Below, piece after piece: positions 23,454 through 33,157 of a DNA stretch of 37,288 bases; the stretch's first letter is position 1, and each line of letters opens with the position of its first letter. The notes below the pieces were generated by a model that was not told the origin of the DNA, made no database searches, and saw only the letters and a program-made list of their open reading frames with translations. The DNA is from Prevotella sp. (GTDB lineage Bacteria > Bacteroidota > Bacteroidia > Bacteroidales > Bacteroidaceae). Location: NCBI GenBank assembly GCA_016285055.1, contig JAEEPZ010000031.1, positions 1 to 37,288 of the forward strand, read 5' to 3'. A program made the translations under genes and the position numbers.

Positions 23454-25307
23454 ATGAGAGACTACCGACAACTGACACAGGACGAAATCCTGGTGCTCGA
23501 GCAGAATGTCTGCTGGGCTGAGGACTGGAAAAGAGTAATGGTGGACGAGGAATTCCGGCCCTACAACTTCCACCGGGTGATGTTCTATGGCGACATACGC
23601 CTCGGACGGTTCGAGAAAAAGATAGAAGTGGCAAAGGGCTTCTTCAAGCACTCGGGCATCAACGACGCAACGCTCCGCAATGTCACAGTGGGCAACGACT
23701 GCCTCATAGAGAAGGTGGGCAACTTCATCAACAACTACACCATCGGCGACGACTGCTACATCTCTAACATCTCCACGCTGGAGACGCTCGAGGGGGCAAG
23801 CTACGGCGCTGGCTCTACCATCAGCGTGCTCAACGAGATGGGCGACGGCAACGTCACGCTCTTCCGAGAGCTGAACTCGCAGCTGGCGGCTTTCATGGTC
23901 AAGCACCACACGGACAAGGCGCTCATGAACCAGCTCAAGCAGCTCATCGACGACGAAGTGCGCCTGTCAACACCCGAGCGTGGCATCATCGGAAACCGAG
24001 TGAAAATCATTAACACAAAGGACATCACCAACACAGTCATCAAGGGCGACTGCGAGATAAGCGGATGCGCACGCCTCAACGAGTGCACCATCCTCAGCAG
24101 CGAGGACGCATCGGTCTTCATCGGAACAGGGGTCATCTGCGAGAACTCCATCATCTGCGACGGATGCTCCATCAACAACAGCGTGAAGATGCAGGACTGC
24201 TTCGTAGGCGAGGCATGCCAAATCACCAACGGATTTACTGCCGAGGCCAGTCTCTTCTTTGCCAACTCCTACATGGCCAACGGCGAAGCATGCGCAGCCT
24301 TCTGTGGGCCGTTCTCGGCCAGTCACCACAAGTCGAGCCTACTCATCGGAGGACAGTTCTCGTTCTACAATGCGGGCTCAAACACCAACTTCTCCAACCA
24401 TGCCTACAAGATGGGACCGCTACACTACGGCACGCTGGAGCGGGGAACGAAGACGGCATCGGGCAGCTATGTCCTCATGCCGGCCACCATCGGAGCGTTC
24501 AGCGTATGCTTCGGCAAACTGATGCACCATCCCGACACGCGATGCCTACCTTTCAGCTATCTCATTGCCTACGGAGAGACGATGTATCTCTCACCGGGAC
24601 GTAACATCACCACCGTGGGACTCTACCGCGACATCAAGAAATGGCCCAAGCGTGACAAGCGCTCCAAGCAGTCGAAGAAGTCCATCATCAACTTCGACTG
24701 GCTCTCACCTTTCACCGTAGGCGAAATCTTGCAGGGCATCAAGATTCTCGAGGCATTGCGGGCAGCATCGGGCGACAATGTCACCACCTACAACTTCCAC
24801 GAGTATGTCATCAACGCCACATCGCTCCAGAAGGGCCTGAAATACTACGACATCGCCCTGCGCATCTACATGGGCGCAGTCCTCAAGCGTGCACAGAAGG
24901 AGGGATTCTTCAGCATGCCGAAGTCGGAGATAGGCAAGGGCCCGTGGGCCGACCTCAGCGGACTGCTGACACCGGAGAGCGAGGAGCAGCGCCTCGTCGA
25001 CGACATCAAGAACGGTGACATCGAAAACATACAACAGGTTCTCGACCGCTTCGAGGACATCAACAACCACTACAGCGACTACCGCTGGGCATGGAGCTAT
25101 CAACTCATCCTCGACTATTATCACCTCTCCTCCCTCGACGAGCAGGCTTGTGAGCGCATTCGTGAGGACTATGTCCGTGCCCGTCGTGCCTGGATTGCAG
25201 AGATACGCAAGGATGCCGAAAAGGAGTTCCTGATGGGTGACGTCGAGCAGGAGGTCTACGACGATTTCCTCGAGAAGCTCGACCACGAAATCGACTACGA
25301 GAACTAA
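23454..25307 (+). CDS. DUF4954 left-handed beta-helix protein
   Basis: A 617-residue soluble protein of the DUF4954 family. Much of it is hexapeptide-repeat-like left-handed beta helix (VTVGNDCLIEKVGNFINNYTIGDDCYISN; later CTILSSEDASVFIGTGVICENSIICDGCSINNSVKMQDCFVGEACQI), the fold of many acyl- and nucleotidyl-transferases. The C-terminal part is helical and charged. The family is commonly found in Bacteroidales next to hflX; function unknown, with a sugar-nucleotide or acyl transferase role only a guess from the fold. The ATG at 23454 is chosen because the frame upstream overlaps hflX out of frame. Confidence 0.82.
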   Translation: MRDYRQLTQDEILVLEQNVCWAEDWKRVMVDEEFRPYNFHRVMFYGDIRLGRFEKKIEVAKGFFKHSGINDATLRNVTVGNDCLIEKVGNFINNYTIGDDCYISNISTLETLEGASYGAGSTISVLNEMGDGNVTLFRELNSQLAAFMVKHHTDKALMNQLKQLIDDEVRLSTPERGIIGNRVKIINTKDITNTVIKGDCEISGCARLNECTILSSEDASVFIGTGVICENSIICDGCSINNSVKMQDCFVGEACQITNGFTAEASLFFANSYMANGEACAAFCGPFSASHHKSSLLIGGQFSFYNAGSNTNFSNHAYKMGPLHYGTLERGTKTASGSYVLMPATIGAFSVCFGKLMHHPDTRCLPFSYLIAYGETMYLSPGRNITTVGLYRDIKKWPKRDKRSKQSKKSIINFDWLSPFTVGEILQGIKILEALRAASGDNVTTYNFHEYVINATSLQKGLKYYDIALRIYMGAVLKRAQKEGFFSMPKSEIGKGPWADLSGLLTPESEEQRLVDDIKNGDIENIQQVLDRFEDINNHYSDYRWAWSYQLILDYYHLSSLDEQACERIREDYVRARRAWIAEIRKDAEKEFLMGDVEQEVYDDFLEKLDHEIDYEN

Positions 25308-25370
25308 TCTCTCTCCGCTTCCTACAAAACCCACAATGCCCACTACGCCCACCACGCCCACAAAAAAACA

Positions 25371-25396
25371 CCCCCCCCAAAAAAAAACAAAAAAAA
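25371..25396 (+). repeat. homopolymer tracts before the aminotransferase start
   Basis: Eight C, nine A, one C and eight A run directly into the ATG at 25397. Just upstream are CCCACTACGCCCACC repeats. Such runs are prone to length change by slippage and sit where they could alter translation initiation. Confidence 0.8.
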
Positions 25397-26719
25397 ATGA
25401 CCACCACCTCTCTCCCCACCCCCATCAACAAAGACCTCGTCGACCGCCTCATTGCCGATCTCGGCGTCAACGACTTTGCCAAGGCCACCATCCGCGAAGT
25501 AAAGCAGGTAGCAGCACAGGCCGAGCAGCAGAGCGGCGTAGAGTACATCAAGATGGAGATGGGCATACCCGGCCTCCCCGCCGCACAGGTCGGCGTCGAC
25601 GCTCAGGTCAAGGCCCTACGCGAAGGCATAGCGCACAGCTACCCCGACATCCAGGGCTACCCCGAGCTCAAGCGACAGGCATCGCGCTTCGTCAAGGCTT
25701 TCATCGGCGTTGACATCGCTCCCGAGGGATGCGTCCCGGTATGCGGATCCATGCAGGGCACCTTCGCGTCCTTCCTCACATGCTCACAGGCCGACAAACG
25801 CCGAGACACCGTGCTCTTCATCGACCCGGGATTCCCTGTGCAGAAGATGCAGCTGCAGGTGCAGGGGGTCAAATACGTCACCTTCGACGTCTACGACTAC
25901 CGCGGCGACAAGCTCGGGCCAAAGCTGGAGACCTACCTCGCAAACGGCAACATCTGCGCCATCGTCTACAGCAACCCGAATAACCCCTCATGGGTGTGCC
26001 TCACAGAGCAGGAGCTGCAGACCATAGGGGCGCTCGCCACAAAGTACGACGCCATAGTCATGGAAGACCTCGCATACTTCGCCATGGACTTCCGGCAGGA
26101 TCTCAGCGTACCGTTCCAGCCGCCCTATCAGCCAACGGTGGCACGTTACACCGACAACTACATCCTCCTCATCTCTGGCTCAAAGGCATTCAGCTACGCA
26201 GGAGAACGCATCGGAGTGACATGCATCAGCGACCGTCTCTTCCACCGCCACTTCCCCGACCTCGCCGAGCGATACGAGGGACTGCCCTTCGGACTGGTAT
26301 TCTCTACACGAATGCTCTATGCACTCAGCAGCGGAACAAGCCACTCAGCACAGTATGCCATGGCGGCCATGCTAAAGGCGGCAACCGACGGAGAGTACGA
26401 CTTCCGCTCAGAGGTGAAGGTCTACGGAGAACGAGCACACCGGCTGAAAGAGATATTCTGCCGGCACCGCTTCTATATCGTCTACGACAAAGACCTCGAC
26501 CAGCCCATAGCCGACGGATTCTATTTCACCATAGGATACCCGGGAATGACAAGCGGACAGCTCGCACGTGAGCTTATGTACTATGGTGTCTCAGCCATCT
26601 GCCTTATCACAACAGGATCACAACAGGAAGGACTGCGCGTATGCACATCGTTCATAAAAGAACACCAGTATGCGCAGCTCGAAGAAAGAATGGCTCTATT
26701 CGAAAAGAACAATCCTTAG
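25397..26719 (+). CDS. PLP-dependent aminotransferase (class I/II)
   Basis: A 440-residue fold type I aminotransferase. Motifs are EMGIPGLPA, the Tyr in SYPDIQGYPELK, VCGSMQGTFASF, IVYSNPNNPSWV (the Asn-Pro loop), EDLAYFAMDFR, the PLP lysine in ISGSKAFSYAGERIG (Lys263), and RVCTSF with the carboxylate-binding Arg at the C-terminus. The substrate cannot be told from the sequence; it is distinct from the aromatic-operon enzyme at 17957. It is the third gene after hflX and DUF4954 and runs to a strong bidirectional terminator. The start is preceded by homopolymer runs, so expression may vary. Confidence 0.85.
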   Translation: MTTTSLPTPINKDLVDRLIADLGVNDFAKATIREVKQVAAQAEQQSGVEYIKMEMGIPGLPAAQVGVDAQVKALREGIAHSYPDIQGYPELKRQASRFVKAFIGVDIAPEGCVPVCGSMQGTFASFLTCSQADKRRDTVLFIDPGFPVQKMQLQVQGVKYVTFDVYDYRGDKLGPKLETYLANGNICAIVYSNPNNPSWVCLTEQELQTIGALATKYDAIVMEDLAYFAMDFRQDLSVPFQPPYQPTVARYTDNYILLISGSKAFSYAGERIGVTCISDRLFHRHFPDLAERYEGLPFGLVFSTRMLYALSSGTSHSAQYAMAAMLKAATDGEYDFRSEVKVYGERAHRLKEIFCRHRFYIVYDKDLDQPIADGFYFTIGYPGMTSGQLARELMYYGVSAICLITTGSQQEGLRVCTSFIKEHQYAQLEERMALFEKNNP

Positions 26720-26790
26720 CAAAGCAACAATAAGCCTCACCGTAGGCTGCCGCCATCAGTAAATCATAGGAAAATCATAAGCGAAAGAGC

Positions 26791-26836
26791 CGAAAAAATG
26801 GTGTCTTATCGAGCCCGATAAGACACCATTTTTTCG
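26791..26836. terminator. bidirectional terminator between convergent operons
   Basis: A perfect 21-bp inverted repeat (26791-26811 with 26816-26836, core GGTGTCTTATCG) and a 4-base loop, with A6 on one side and T6 on the other. It serves the aminotransferase operon (+) and the gyrA operon (-). Confidence 0.92.
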
Positions 26837-26846
26837 ACTTGTTGTT

Positions 26847-27905
26847 TTACAGTATCTGAATGATGCGCTCTGCAGTACGACCGTCCCAACGGTCAGGCAG
26901 GCCACAGCGCTTCCATTCACCACGGACCATACGGGACAGTTCAGCAGAGAGACGGACAGGGTCTTCACCAACAAGAACGTTGGAACCAATACTGACGGTC
27001 TCCTGGTGCTCGGTGTAGCTGTTCAGAGTGATGCAGGGAACACCGTTGAAAGTGGCTTCCTCAGCCACATTGCCGCTGTCGGTGATGATGCCCTTCGCAT
27101 GAGAGGTAAGCCAGCCAAACTCTAAATAGGGCAGGGGAGGCAGATAGGTGATAGCAGAGGAGGGACCAACCAAACGGGAGACAATGGATTGGGACTGAGG
27201 ACGCAAAGGGGCAACGATGGGAAAACCACCGCACGATTCGGTCATAGCAACAAGAAGATGCTGAAGCTTCAACTCATCAGACAATAAAGCCTTGCGGTTG
27301 AGGGTGAACACCAGATAACTGGAGGGAGCAAGGGAAAAACCAGAAGGGGGAACAAAACGGGAATGGTTGAAACGTAAGGTGTCCATGAGGATGTTGCCAA
27401 CCATATAGGTGCCAGCACCGTCAGACTGCTCACGGGTGGCAACACTGTTGCTCTTCACACCGGCAGTGAAAAGGTAGTCGCTGAGGGCATCAATGACAAG
27501 GCGGTTCACTTCCTTCGGCATGCTCATGTCAAAGGAACGGGTGCCGGCAACAAGGTGGGCAAGCTTCAAACCGCGCTTCTTCGTCACAATGGCAGCGGCC
27601 ATAGTGGAGGCAAGGTCGTCGACAACAATGACAACATCGGTGGGGTGATGGTCGAGAAAGGCATCGAAAGAGGACATCACACGGCTGGTGATCTCGTTCA
27701 GACGAGTACTGTCAACACCAAGGTACACATCAGGACGAGGCATCTGAAGGTCATCGAAAATGCTGGACTCAAGGGTGGGGTCGTCGGAACAACCGGCATA
27801 CACTAACAGGTAGCTGGCGTCGGAGGTCTTCTGAATGGCACGGATAAGGGGCGCTACCTTCACAAAGTTAGGACGGGCACCGGCTACAATGGTGATTCTT
27901 CTCAT
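26847..27905 (-). CDS. UDP-GlcNAc 2-epimerase-like protein, catalytic residues changed
   Basis: A 352-residue protein with the fold and length of non-hydrolysing UDP-GlcNAc 2-epimerase (WecB/MnaA): ITIVAGARPNFVKVAPLI at the start, DLASTMAAAIV, GTRSFDMSMPKEVNR, TDSGNVAEEATFNGVPCI and WDGRTAERI. Compared with E. coli WecB, only Asp95 seems kept (Asp97). Glu117 is Val119, Glu131 is Lys131, and His213 is Asn203. HGD reads VDD. The fold is well preserved, so this is a divergent subfamily and not decay. It could bind a UDP-sugar without epimerising it, or act on another substrate. It is last in the gyrA-TPR-TPR operon, 61 bases after the preceding gene. Confidence 0.8.
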   Translation of the reverse strand: MRRITIVAGARPNFVKVAPLIRAIQKTSDASYLLVYAGCSDDPTLESSIFDDLQMPRPDVYLGVDSTRLNEITSRVMSSFDAFLDHHPTDVVIVVDDLASTMAAAIVTKKRGLKLAHLVAGTRSFDMSMPKEVNRLVIDALSDYLFTAGVKSNSVATREQSDGAGTYMVGNILMDTLRFNHSRFVPPSGFSLAPSSYLVFTLNRKALLSDELKLQHLLVAMTESCGGFPIVAPLRPQSQSIVSRLVGPSSAITYLPPLPYLEFGWLTSHAKGIITDSGNVAEEATFNGVPCITLNSYTEHQETVSIGSNVLVGEDPVRLSAELSRMVRGEWKRCGLPDRWDGRTAERIIQIL

Positions 27906-27966
27906 AGGATATCAGAAATGAAATGATGAAAGGGGGTCAAAAGGGGAAACAAAGGGAACGCACAGA

Positions 27967-29187
27967 TCAGGAGTTCAGAAGATGGTCAATCTCGTCAAAC
28001 TGACGGCCAAGGTTGAGGTTCAGATAGATACGGTACAAAGCGGGCCCCCACTTCTTCTTCTCATCGGGCATCAACAGACGGTAGTACTCCATATAGGTGC
28101 GGGCCTTCTGGTAATAGGTGCGCTGAAGCTTCTTGTCCTGTAAGGCAGCATGGCTCTCGGCCATATTGACAAAGGCGGTGCCGGCGTTGAAGTAGGGCTC
28201 GGCCATGCTGTCGTTCTTGTGGATGAGACGCTCGCTGTAAACAACACTCTCCTGCCAACGCTCCATCCTCAGAAGAACGGATGACTTGGCGAAGAGGAAG
28301 ATGTCACAGGTGTCGCAGAGCACAAGGGCGTGGTCGCATAGACTGAGGGCGCGGGAGTAATCCTCACGTGCTGTGTAGGCGTCAATGAGACGGGGAAAGA
28401 AATAGGTGAAGAAGGGATAACGGCGGAAACCTTCTTCAAGGGTAGACACATAGGCGCTGTCATTGGCCTGCCAACGGTAGGCCTCGGCAATAAACTGAAG
28501 GGTGAAGTCGGAGTGAACAGTGTCGGTCATAGCCAACGACTGATAACGAAGGGTCTTCTCGGCGTCTTGAAGCTTGTAACCGCTGTAAGTGGCCCAATAG
28601 GCGGCATCGGGCATACGCTTGTCACTCGTCAGGTAGGCATACGAACTGAAGAGAGGCTGAACACCACAGTCGAGATAGGTGCTGAAAAAGGAATAGGCAT
28701 CACTCCATTTGCCCTTGCGGAGAAAGAAGGTACCGGCGTTGTACAGGTTAGCACGGTAGTGATGGAGCATGGAGGCGTTTTTATGACGGTGCTCAGTGAC
28801 GACACGGCCTTTCTTGTCGGGACGCATGTCAAGGCTGTCAAGGGTCTCGGCAATAACAAACATGCGCTTGGCAAGGTTGAAAAAGGCGGCGGTGTCTTGG
28901 TTCTGCTTCAGATAGAGACGCTCGTTGGCCTGGTCGTACTGACCCTTGACGGATTCTAAAAGAATGGCGTAGATGCGCTCGTCGTCACGGTTGGCAGAGT
29001 CCTTGAGCAACTTGCTCATCAGCTGATCGGCCTGAGCATAGTTCTTGTTACGGCTCTTAATAAAAGTCCGTGCCTGCGACAGCTCTTTCTTTTGAGCGGT
29101 CGCCAGGCACGGCAACATCATAAGTAAAATGCTGAATGCATAATGCTTAATGCATAATTGCTTGCAGATGAGAATAAGACGTGACAT
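27967..29187 (-). CDS. secreted TPR-like protein
   Basis: A 406-residue exported protein with a signal peptide ending near CLATAQ (residue 32). The rest is helical and TPR-like: AEAYRWQANDSAYVSTLEEG, YSRALSLCDHALVLC, WQESVVYSERLIHKNDSMAEPYFNAGTAFVNMAES. It resembles the neighbour at 29244 in both overall plan and its C-terminal motif (ALYRIYLNLNLGRQFDEID against PLYRIYYSLGLKDKMAELE), so the two are probably ancient duplicates. Codons for about residues 10-20 of the signal peptide (IKHYAFSI) lie in a GCATTA-type repeat that also occurs just outside the gene. Function unknown; probably a periplasmic protein-interaction scaffold. Confidence 0.75.
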   Translation of the reverse strand: MSRLILICKQLCIKHYAFSILLMMLPCLATAQKKELSQARTFIKSRNKNYAQADQLMSKLLKDSANRDDERIYAILLESVKGQYDQANERLYLKQNQDTAAFFNLAKRMFVIAETLDSLDMRPDKKGRVVTEHRHKNASMLHHYRANLYNAGTFFLRKGKWSDAYSFFSTYLDCGVQPLFSSYAYLTSDKRMPDAAYWATYSGYKLQDAEKTLRYQSLAMTDTVHSDFTLQFIAEAYRWQANDSAYVSTLEEGFRRYPFFTYFFPRLIDAYTAREDYSRALSLCDHALVLCDTCDIFLFAKSSVLLRMERWQESVVYSERLIHKNDSMAEPYFNAGTAFVNMAESHAALQDKKLQRTYYQKARTYMEYYRLLMPDEKKKWGPALYRIYLNLNLGRQFDEIDHLLNS

Positions 29188-29241
29188 ATCTGTTTGTACA
29201 ATTCAGCATGAAGCATTCAGCATTCAACATTCAACATTGTT
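29131..29241. repeat. GCATTATGCATT / GCATTCAACATT repeat words
   Basis: GAATGCATAATGCTTAATGC at 29134-29153 lies in the signal-peptide codons of the TPR gene. ATTCAGCATGAAGCATTCAG and CATTCAACATTCAACATTG at 29201-29239 lie in the gap to the next gene. Confidence 0.7.
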
Positions 29242-29243
29242 GT

Positions 29244-30479
29244 TTAGATGTCCTTCAAAGAGGGGTCGATAGCCTCCAGCTCGGCCATCTTGTCCTTCAA
29301 ACCAAGGGAGTAGTAGATGCGGTAGAGGGGATAGGGCCAGCGGGCTTGCTCGTGGTTGGGGTCGAGCTCGCGTGACTTCTCCAGATACTTCTGGGCCTCG
29401 CGAAGAACATCCTTCACCTTCTCAGCGTTCTCGTTGCTGATGCGCATGGTCTTCTTGTCGGTCAGCTGGTCGTTGAGAACAATGGCCTTGGAGTTGTAGC
29501 AGATGCCGATGTTGAAGACAACAGGGGTCCAAGAGGGGTCAATGTCGGCGGCTTTCTTGAAGGCTTCGATGGCCTCGTCCCAGTGCTCGCTGTTCATCTG
29601 AGCCTCACCAAGAAGGGCCCAGGCCATCTTGTTGCCAGAGTTCATCTGGGTCTCTTCCTTCGCCCATGCCATCAGGGCCTCGGAGTCGTTGGCACGGACA
29701 TAGTAGTCCTGCAGCAGGTTGAAGTAGAGGTCACGGCCGGGGTTGGTCTTGTGGGCTTCCTTCAGACGGGCAAGATAGGCCAAAGAGTCGGCGTGGGTAG
29801 TGCTCTTGTCCTTCATCGTGTAGAGGATGAGGTCCATGCAGCCTTCTTCCTTGCCGGGGTAGCTGAGGGCTTTCTCGGCCAAAGCAAGGGCGGTGTCGTA
29901 GTCCTTCTCCAGATAGCTCAGATAGGCGGAGTTGTAGGCGGCATCGGCGATAAGGGTATCGGGGGCAAGCTTGGTGTCATCATAGATGGACGAGGCTCCG
30001 GTGCCGATGTAGGACTCCCACGACTTGATGGCGCCCTTCATGTTGTGGCTCTGGTAGCACATGGCACCGATGTTGTACATCAGATGGCGCTCGTTGAGGT
30101 AACGGGGGGCGTTGTTCTTGCGGTAGGGGTTCTTTATCTTACCCTTCTCGTTGGGCTGCTGCGCATACTTGTCACACTCAGTGGCGGCCTTGAAACCATC
30201 AAGGAAAGCAGTGACGGCCTTCATGGTGTCGGCAGGCTGATGAAGAAGCATCTTCTGGTATTCGTCACTGTAGATCTTGTATTGAATGTCATTCATCAGA
30301 TTCCAAGCTGCGGCCTTGTTGGCGGTAGCAGAGGAAGTGAGAGCAGGAGTAAGCTTTTGAGCGGCCTCAACCAGATTACCGGAGGAGTACAGCTTCTTGG
30401 CTTCTTTCACCAGGGCATCCTGGGCAAAGGCGGTGGTGGCAGCTGCTGCCATCATGGCCATCATCAGAATCTTTTTCAT
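29244..30479 (-). CDS. secreted TPR protein downstream of gyrA
   Basis: A 411-residue exported TPR protein. The signal peptide is MKKILMMAMMAAAATTAFA, followed by QDALVKEAKKLYSSGNLVEAAQKL. TPR-like units are clear at AYLSYLEKDYDTALALAEKALSYP, ALLGEAQMNSEHWDEAIEAFKKAADIDPSW and AQKYLEKSRELDPNHEQARW. It is probably periplasmic or outer-membrane associated. A TPR gene directly behind gyrA is common in Bacteroidales, but its role is not known. It starts 27 bases after the gyrA stop. Confidence 0.82.
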   Translation of the reverse strand: MKKILMMAMMAAAATTAFAQDALVKEAKKLYSSGNLVEAAQKLTPALTSSATANKAAAWNLMNDIQYKIYSDEYQKMLLHQPADTMKAVTAFLDGFKAATECDKYAQQPNEKGKIKNPYRKNNAPRYLNERHLMYNIGAMCYQSHNMKGAIKSWESYIGTGASSIYDDTKLAPDTLIADAAYNSAYLSYLEKDYDTALALAEKALSYPGKEEGCMDLILYTMKDKSTTHADSLAYLARLKEAHKTNPGRDLYFNLLQDYYVRANDSEALMAWAKEETQMNSGNKMAWALLGEAQMNSEHWDEAIEAFKKAADIDPSWTPVVFNIGICYNSKAIVLNDQLTDKKTMRISNENAEKVKDVLREAQKYLEKSRELDPNHEQARWPYPLYRIYYSLGLKDKMAELEAIDPSLKDI

Positions 30480-30506
30480 GTTGTTGATGTTATTAAAGGG
30501 TTAGTG

Positions 30507-33125
30507 TTATGATTCAGTGTCTTCTGACTCGTCGGAATCAAAGGGGACTGTGGAGTCAGTGGGGGCTTCGGTGACTAAGGGGCTGTCGGTGAGGGTCGGG
30601 TCGGTCTCAACGTCCTCAATGGCTTCGGCTTCTTCAGCAAGCTCTTCCTCGGTGGCTTTCTGCACCTTGCACACAGAGGCAATGACGTCGTTCTTCTTGG
30701 TGAGGTTGATGAGACGAACGCCTTGGGTGGCGCGGCCCATGACACGTACCTCAGACACGTTCAGGCGAATCAATATGCCGCTCTTGTTGATGATCATCAG
30801 GTCGTTCTCGTCGGTAACGACCTTGATGGCTACCAGACGGCCGGTCTTCTCAGTGATATTCAGAGTCTTCACACCCTTGGCTCCGCGAGCGGTCTTACGA
30901 TAGTCTTCAATGTCGGTGCGCTTTCCGTAGCCGTTCTCCGAGACTACCATGATGGTCTCAGTCTGCGGGTCGTTGACGCAGACCATGCCCACCACCTCGT
31001 CGTCGCCGTCGTCGGGACGCATACCGATGACACCGGTGGACACACGGCCCATAGCACGAACCTGGTCTTCGTTGAAGCGAACGGCACGGCCGTTGCGGTT
31101 GGCCATGATAATCTCGTTCTTGCCGTTGGTCAGACGGACGCCAACAACCTCGTCGCCTTCGTTGATGAGCAGGGCCTTCACACCGGCGGCACGGACATTC
31201 TTATAAGCCTCGAGGCAGGTCTTCTTCACAATGCCTTGCTTGGTGGCAAACAGCACATAATGTGACTTGAGGAACTCTTCGTCGTTGAAGTTCTTGATGC
31301 GCAGCACGGCGTTGATGGCGTCATCGGGCTCAATGTTGAGCATGTTCTGAATGGCGCGACCCTTCGAGTTCTTGTCGCCTTCGGGTATCTCGTAGCACTT
31401 CTGCCAGTAGCAGCGACCCTTCTGGGTGAAGAACAGCAGTGTGTTGTGCATAGTGGCGGGATAGATGTATTCGGTGAAGTCGTTGTCGCGATGGCGGGCG
31501 CCCTTGGTGCCCATGCCGCCGCGGTTCTGGGCGTGGAAGTCGGAGAGGGGGGTGCGCTTGATGTAACCCATGTGTGAAATGGTGATCACAACGGGGTCGT
31601 CGGGATAGAAGTCTTCGGCGTTGAACTCGTGGTCGAAGGGGATGATCTCGGTGCGGCGGTCATCGCCGTATTTCTCCTTCACTTCCAACAGGTCGTCCTT
31701 CATCACTTGCTTGCAGCGCTCGGGGTTGTCCAGAATCTCCTGAAGGTCGGCAATGAGCTTCATCAGGTCGTCGTACTCCTGGTGCAGCTGCTCAACGCGC
31801 AGACCGGTCAGTTGCGACAGGCGCATGTCGACGATGGCCTTCGACTGCAGCTCGTCCAAGTCGAAGCGTGCCTCAAGGTTACGCTGGGCGTCGGTCGGGG
31901 TCTTCGAGTTGCGGATGATGTGCACCACCTCGTCAATGTTGTTCACGGCGATGATCAAGCCTTCCAGGATGTGGGCACGCTCCTGCGCTTTCTTCAGGTC
32001 GTACTTCGTGCGGCGGATGGTCACCTCATGACGATGGTCGATGAAGTAGCGGATGCACTCCTTCAGCGTCAAGAGCTTCGGACGAAGCTTGCCGTGGGTG
32101 CCGGGAATGGGAACCAACGCGATGCTATTGACTGAGAATGAGCTTTGTAGTGCGGTCATCTTGAAGAGTTTGTTCAAGATGACATTGGCGTTGGCATCGC
32201 GCTTGCAGTCTACGACGATGCGCATGCCCTGACGGCCTGACTCGTCGTTGACGTTGGCAATGCCTTCCACCTTGTGCTGGTTGGCCAGGTCGGCAATGTA
32301 CCCCACCAGCTCGGCTTTGTTAACACCGTAGGGCAGCTCGGTAACCACTATCTTGTCGTGCTGCTCACCTGCCTCAATCTCAGCCTTGGCACGCATCACA
32401 ATGCGGCCGCGACCGGTCTCGTAGGCATCGCGAACACCCTGCAGACCGTAGATGTAGGCACCAGTGGGGAAGTCGGGACCGGGAATGTATTGCATCAGAC
32501 CGTCGGTGTCGATGTCGGGGTTGTCGATGTAAGCGCAGCAACCGTCAATGACCTCGCCCAGATTGTGTGTCGGCATGTTGGTGGCCATACCGACGGCAAT
32601 GCCGTTGCCGCCGTTCACTAGCAGGTTGGGAACCTTGGTGGGCATGACGCTGGGCTCCTTCAACGAGTCGTCGAAGTTGGGGTCCATGTCAACGGTGTCC
32701 TTGTCAAGGTCGTCCATGATGTGCTCACCCATCTTCGACAGGCGGCACTCGGTGTATCGCATGGCGGCAGGTGAGTCGCCGTCCACAGAGCCGAAGTTGC
32801 CCTGGCCGTCAACAAGCATATAGCGCATGTTCCACGCCTGGCCCATACGGACAAGGGCACCATAGACGGAGCTGTCACCGTGGGGGTGGTACTTACCTAA
32901 CACCTCGCCCACTACGCGCGCGCATTTTTTATAAGGTTGTGTACTCACATTGTTGATGCCCATCATACCGTAAAGGATACGACGGTGCACTGGCTTGAAG
33001 CCGTCGCGAACATCAGGAAGGGCACGGGCTACAATCACCGACATGGAATAGTCGATGTAGGAGCTCTTCATCTCCTCCTCGATGTTAATCTTCAGAATTC
33101 TGTCGTTGTCAAACGTTTGGTCCAT
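30507..33125 (-). CDS. gyrA: DNA gyrase subunit A
   Basis: An 872-residue GyrA, the DNA-cleaving subunit of gyrase. Landmarks are [30 protein letters not shown], the quinolone-resistance region [19 protein letters not shown] (80-98), the catalytic Tyr124 in AAMRYTECR, and [25 protein letters not shown]. The C-terminal pinwheel has the GyrA box variant [10 protein letters not shown] and repeated blades such as NRNGRAVRF and [11 protein letters not shown]. An acidic tail ([16 protein letters not shown] onward) ends the protein. Ser85 (E. coli Ser83) is kept, but the E. coli Asp87 position is Gly89. It heads an operon with two TPR genes and the epimerase-like gene. Confidence 0.97.
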   Translation of the reverse strand: MDQTFDNDRILKINIEEEMKSSYIDYSMSVIVARALPDVRDGFKPVHRRILYGMMGINNVSTQPYKKCARVVGEVLGKYHPHGDSSVYGALVRMGQAWNMRYMLVDGQGNFGSVDGDSPAAMRYTECRLSKMGEHIMDDLDKDTVDMDPNFDDSLKEPSVMPTKVPNLLVNGGNGIAVGMATNMPTHNLGEVIDGCCAYIDNPDIDTDGLMQYIPGPDFPTGAYIYGLQGVRDAYETGRGRIVMRAKAEIEAGEQHDKIVVTELPYGVNKAELVGYIADLANQHKVEGIANVNDESGRQGMRIVVDCKRDANANVILNKLFKMTALQSSFSVNSIALVPIPGTHGKLRPKLLTLKECIRYFIDHRHEVTIRRTKYDLKKAQERAHILEGLIIAVNNIDEVVHIIRNSKTPTDAQRNLEARFDLDELQSKAIVDMRLSQLTGLRVEQLHQEYDDLMKLIADLQEILDNPERCKQVMKDDLLEVKEKYGDDRRTEIIPFDHEFNAEDFYPDDPVVITISHMGYIKRTPLSDFHAQNRGGMGTKGARHRDNDFTEYIYPATMHNTLLFFTQKGRCYWQKCYEIPEGDKNSKGRAIQNMLNIEPDDAINAVLRIKNFNDEEFLKSHYVLFATKQGIVKKTCLEAYKNVRAAGVKALLINEGDEVVGVRLTNGKNEIIMANRNGRAVRFNEDQVRAMGRVSTGVIGMRPDDGDDEVVGMVCVNDPQTETIMVVSENGYGKRTDIEDYRKTARGAKGVKTLNITEKTGRLVAIKVVTDENDLMIINKSGILIRLNVSEVRVMGRATQGVRLINLTKKNDVIASVCKVQKATEEELAEEAEAIEDVETDPTLTDSPLVTEAPTDSTVPFDSDESEDTES

Positions 33126-33157
33126 TCTTTATTATGTAAATAGTATCAGTCTTCTGC

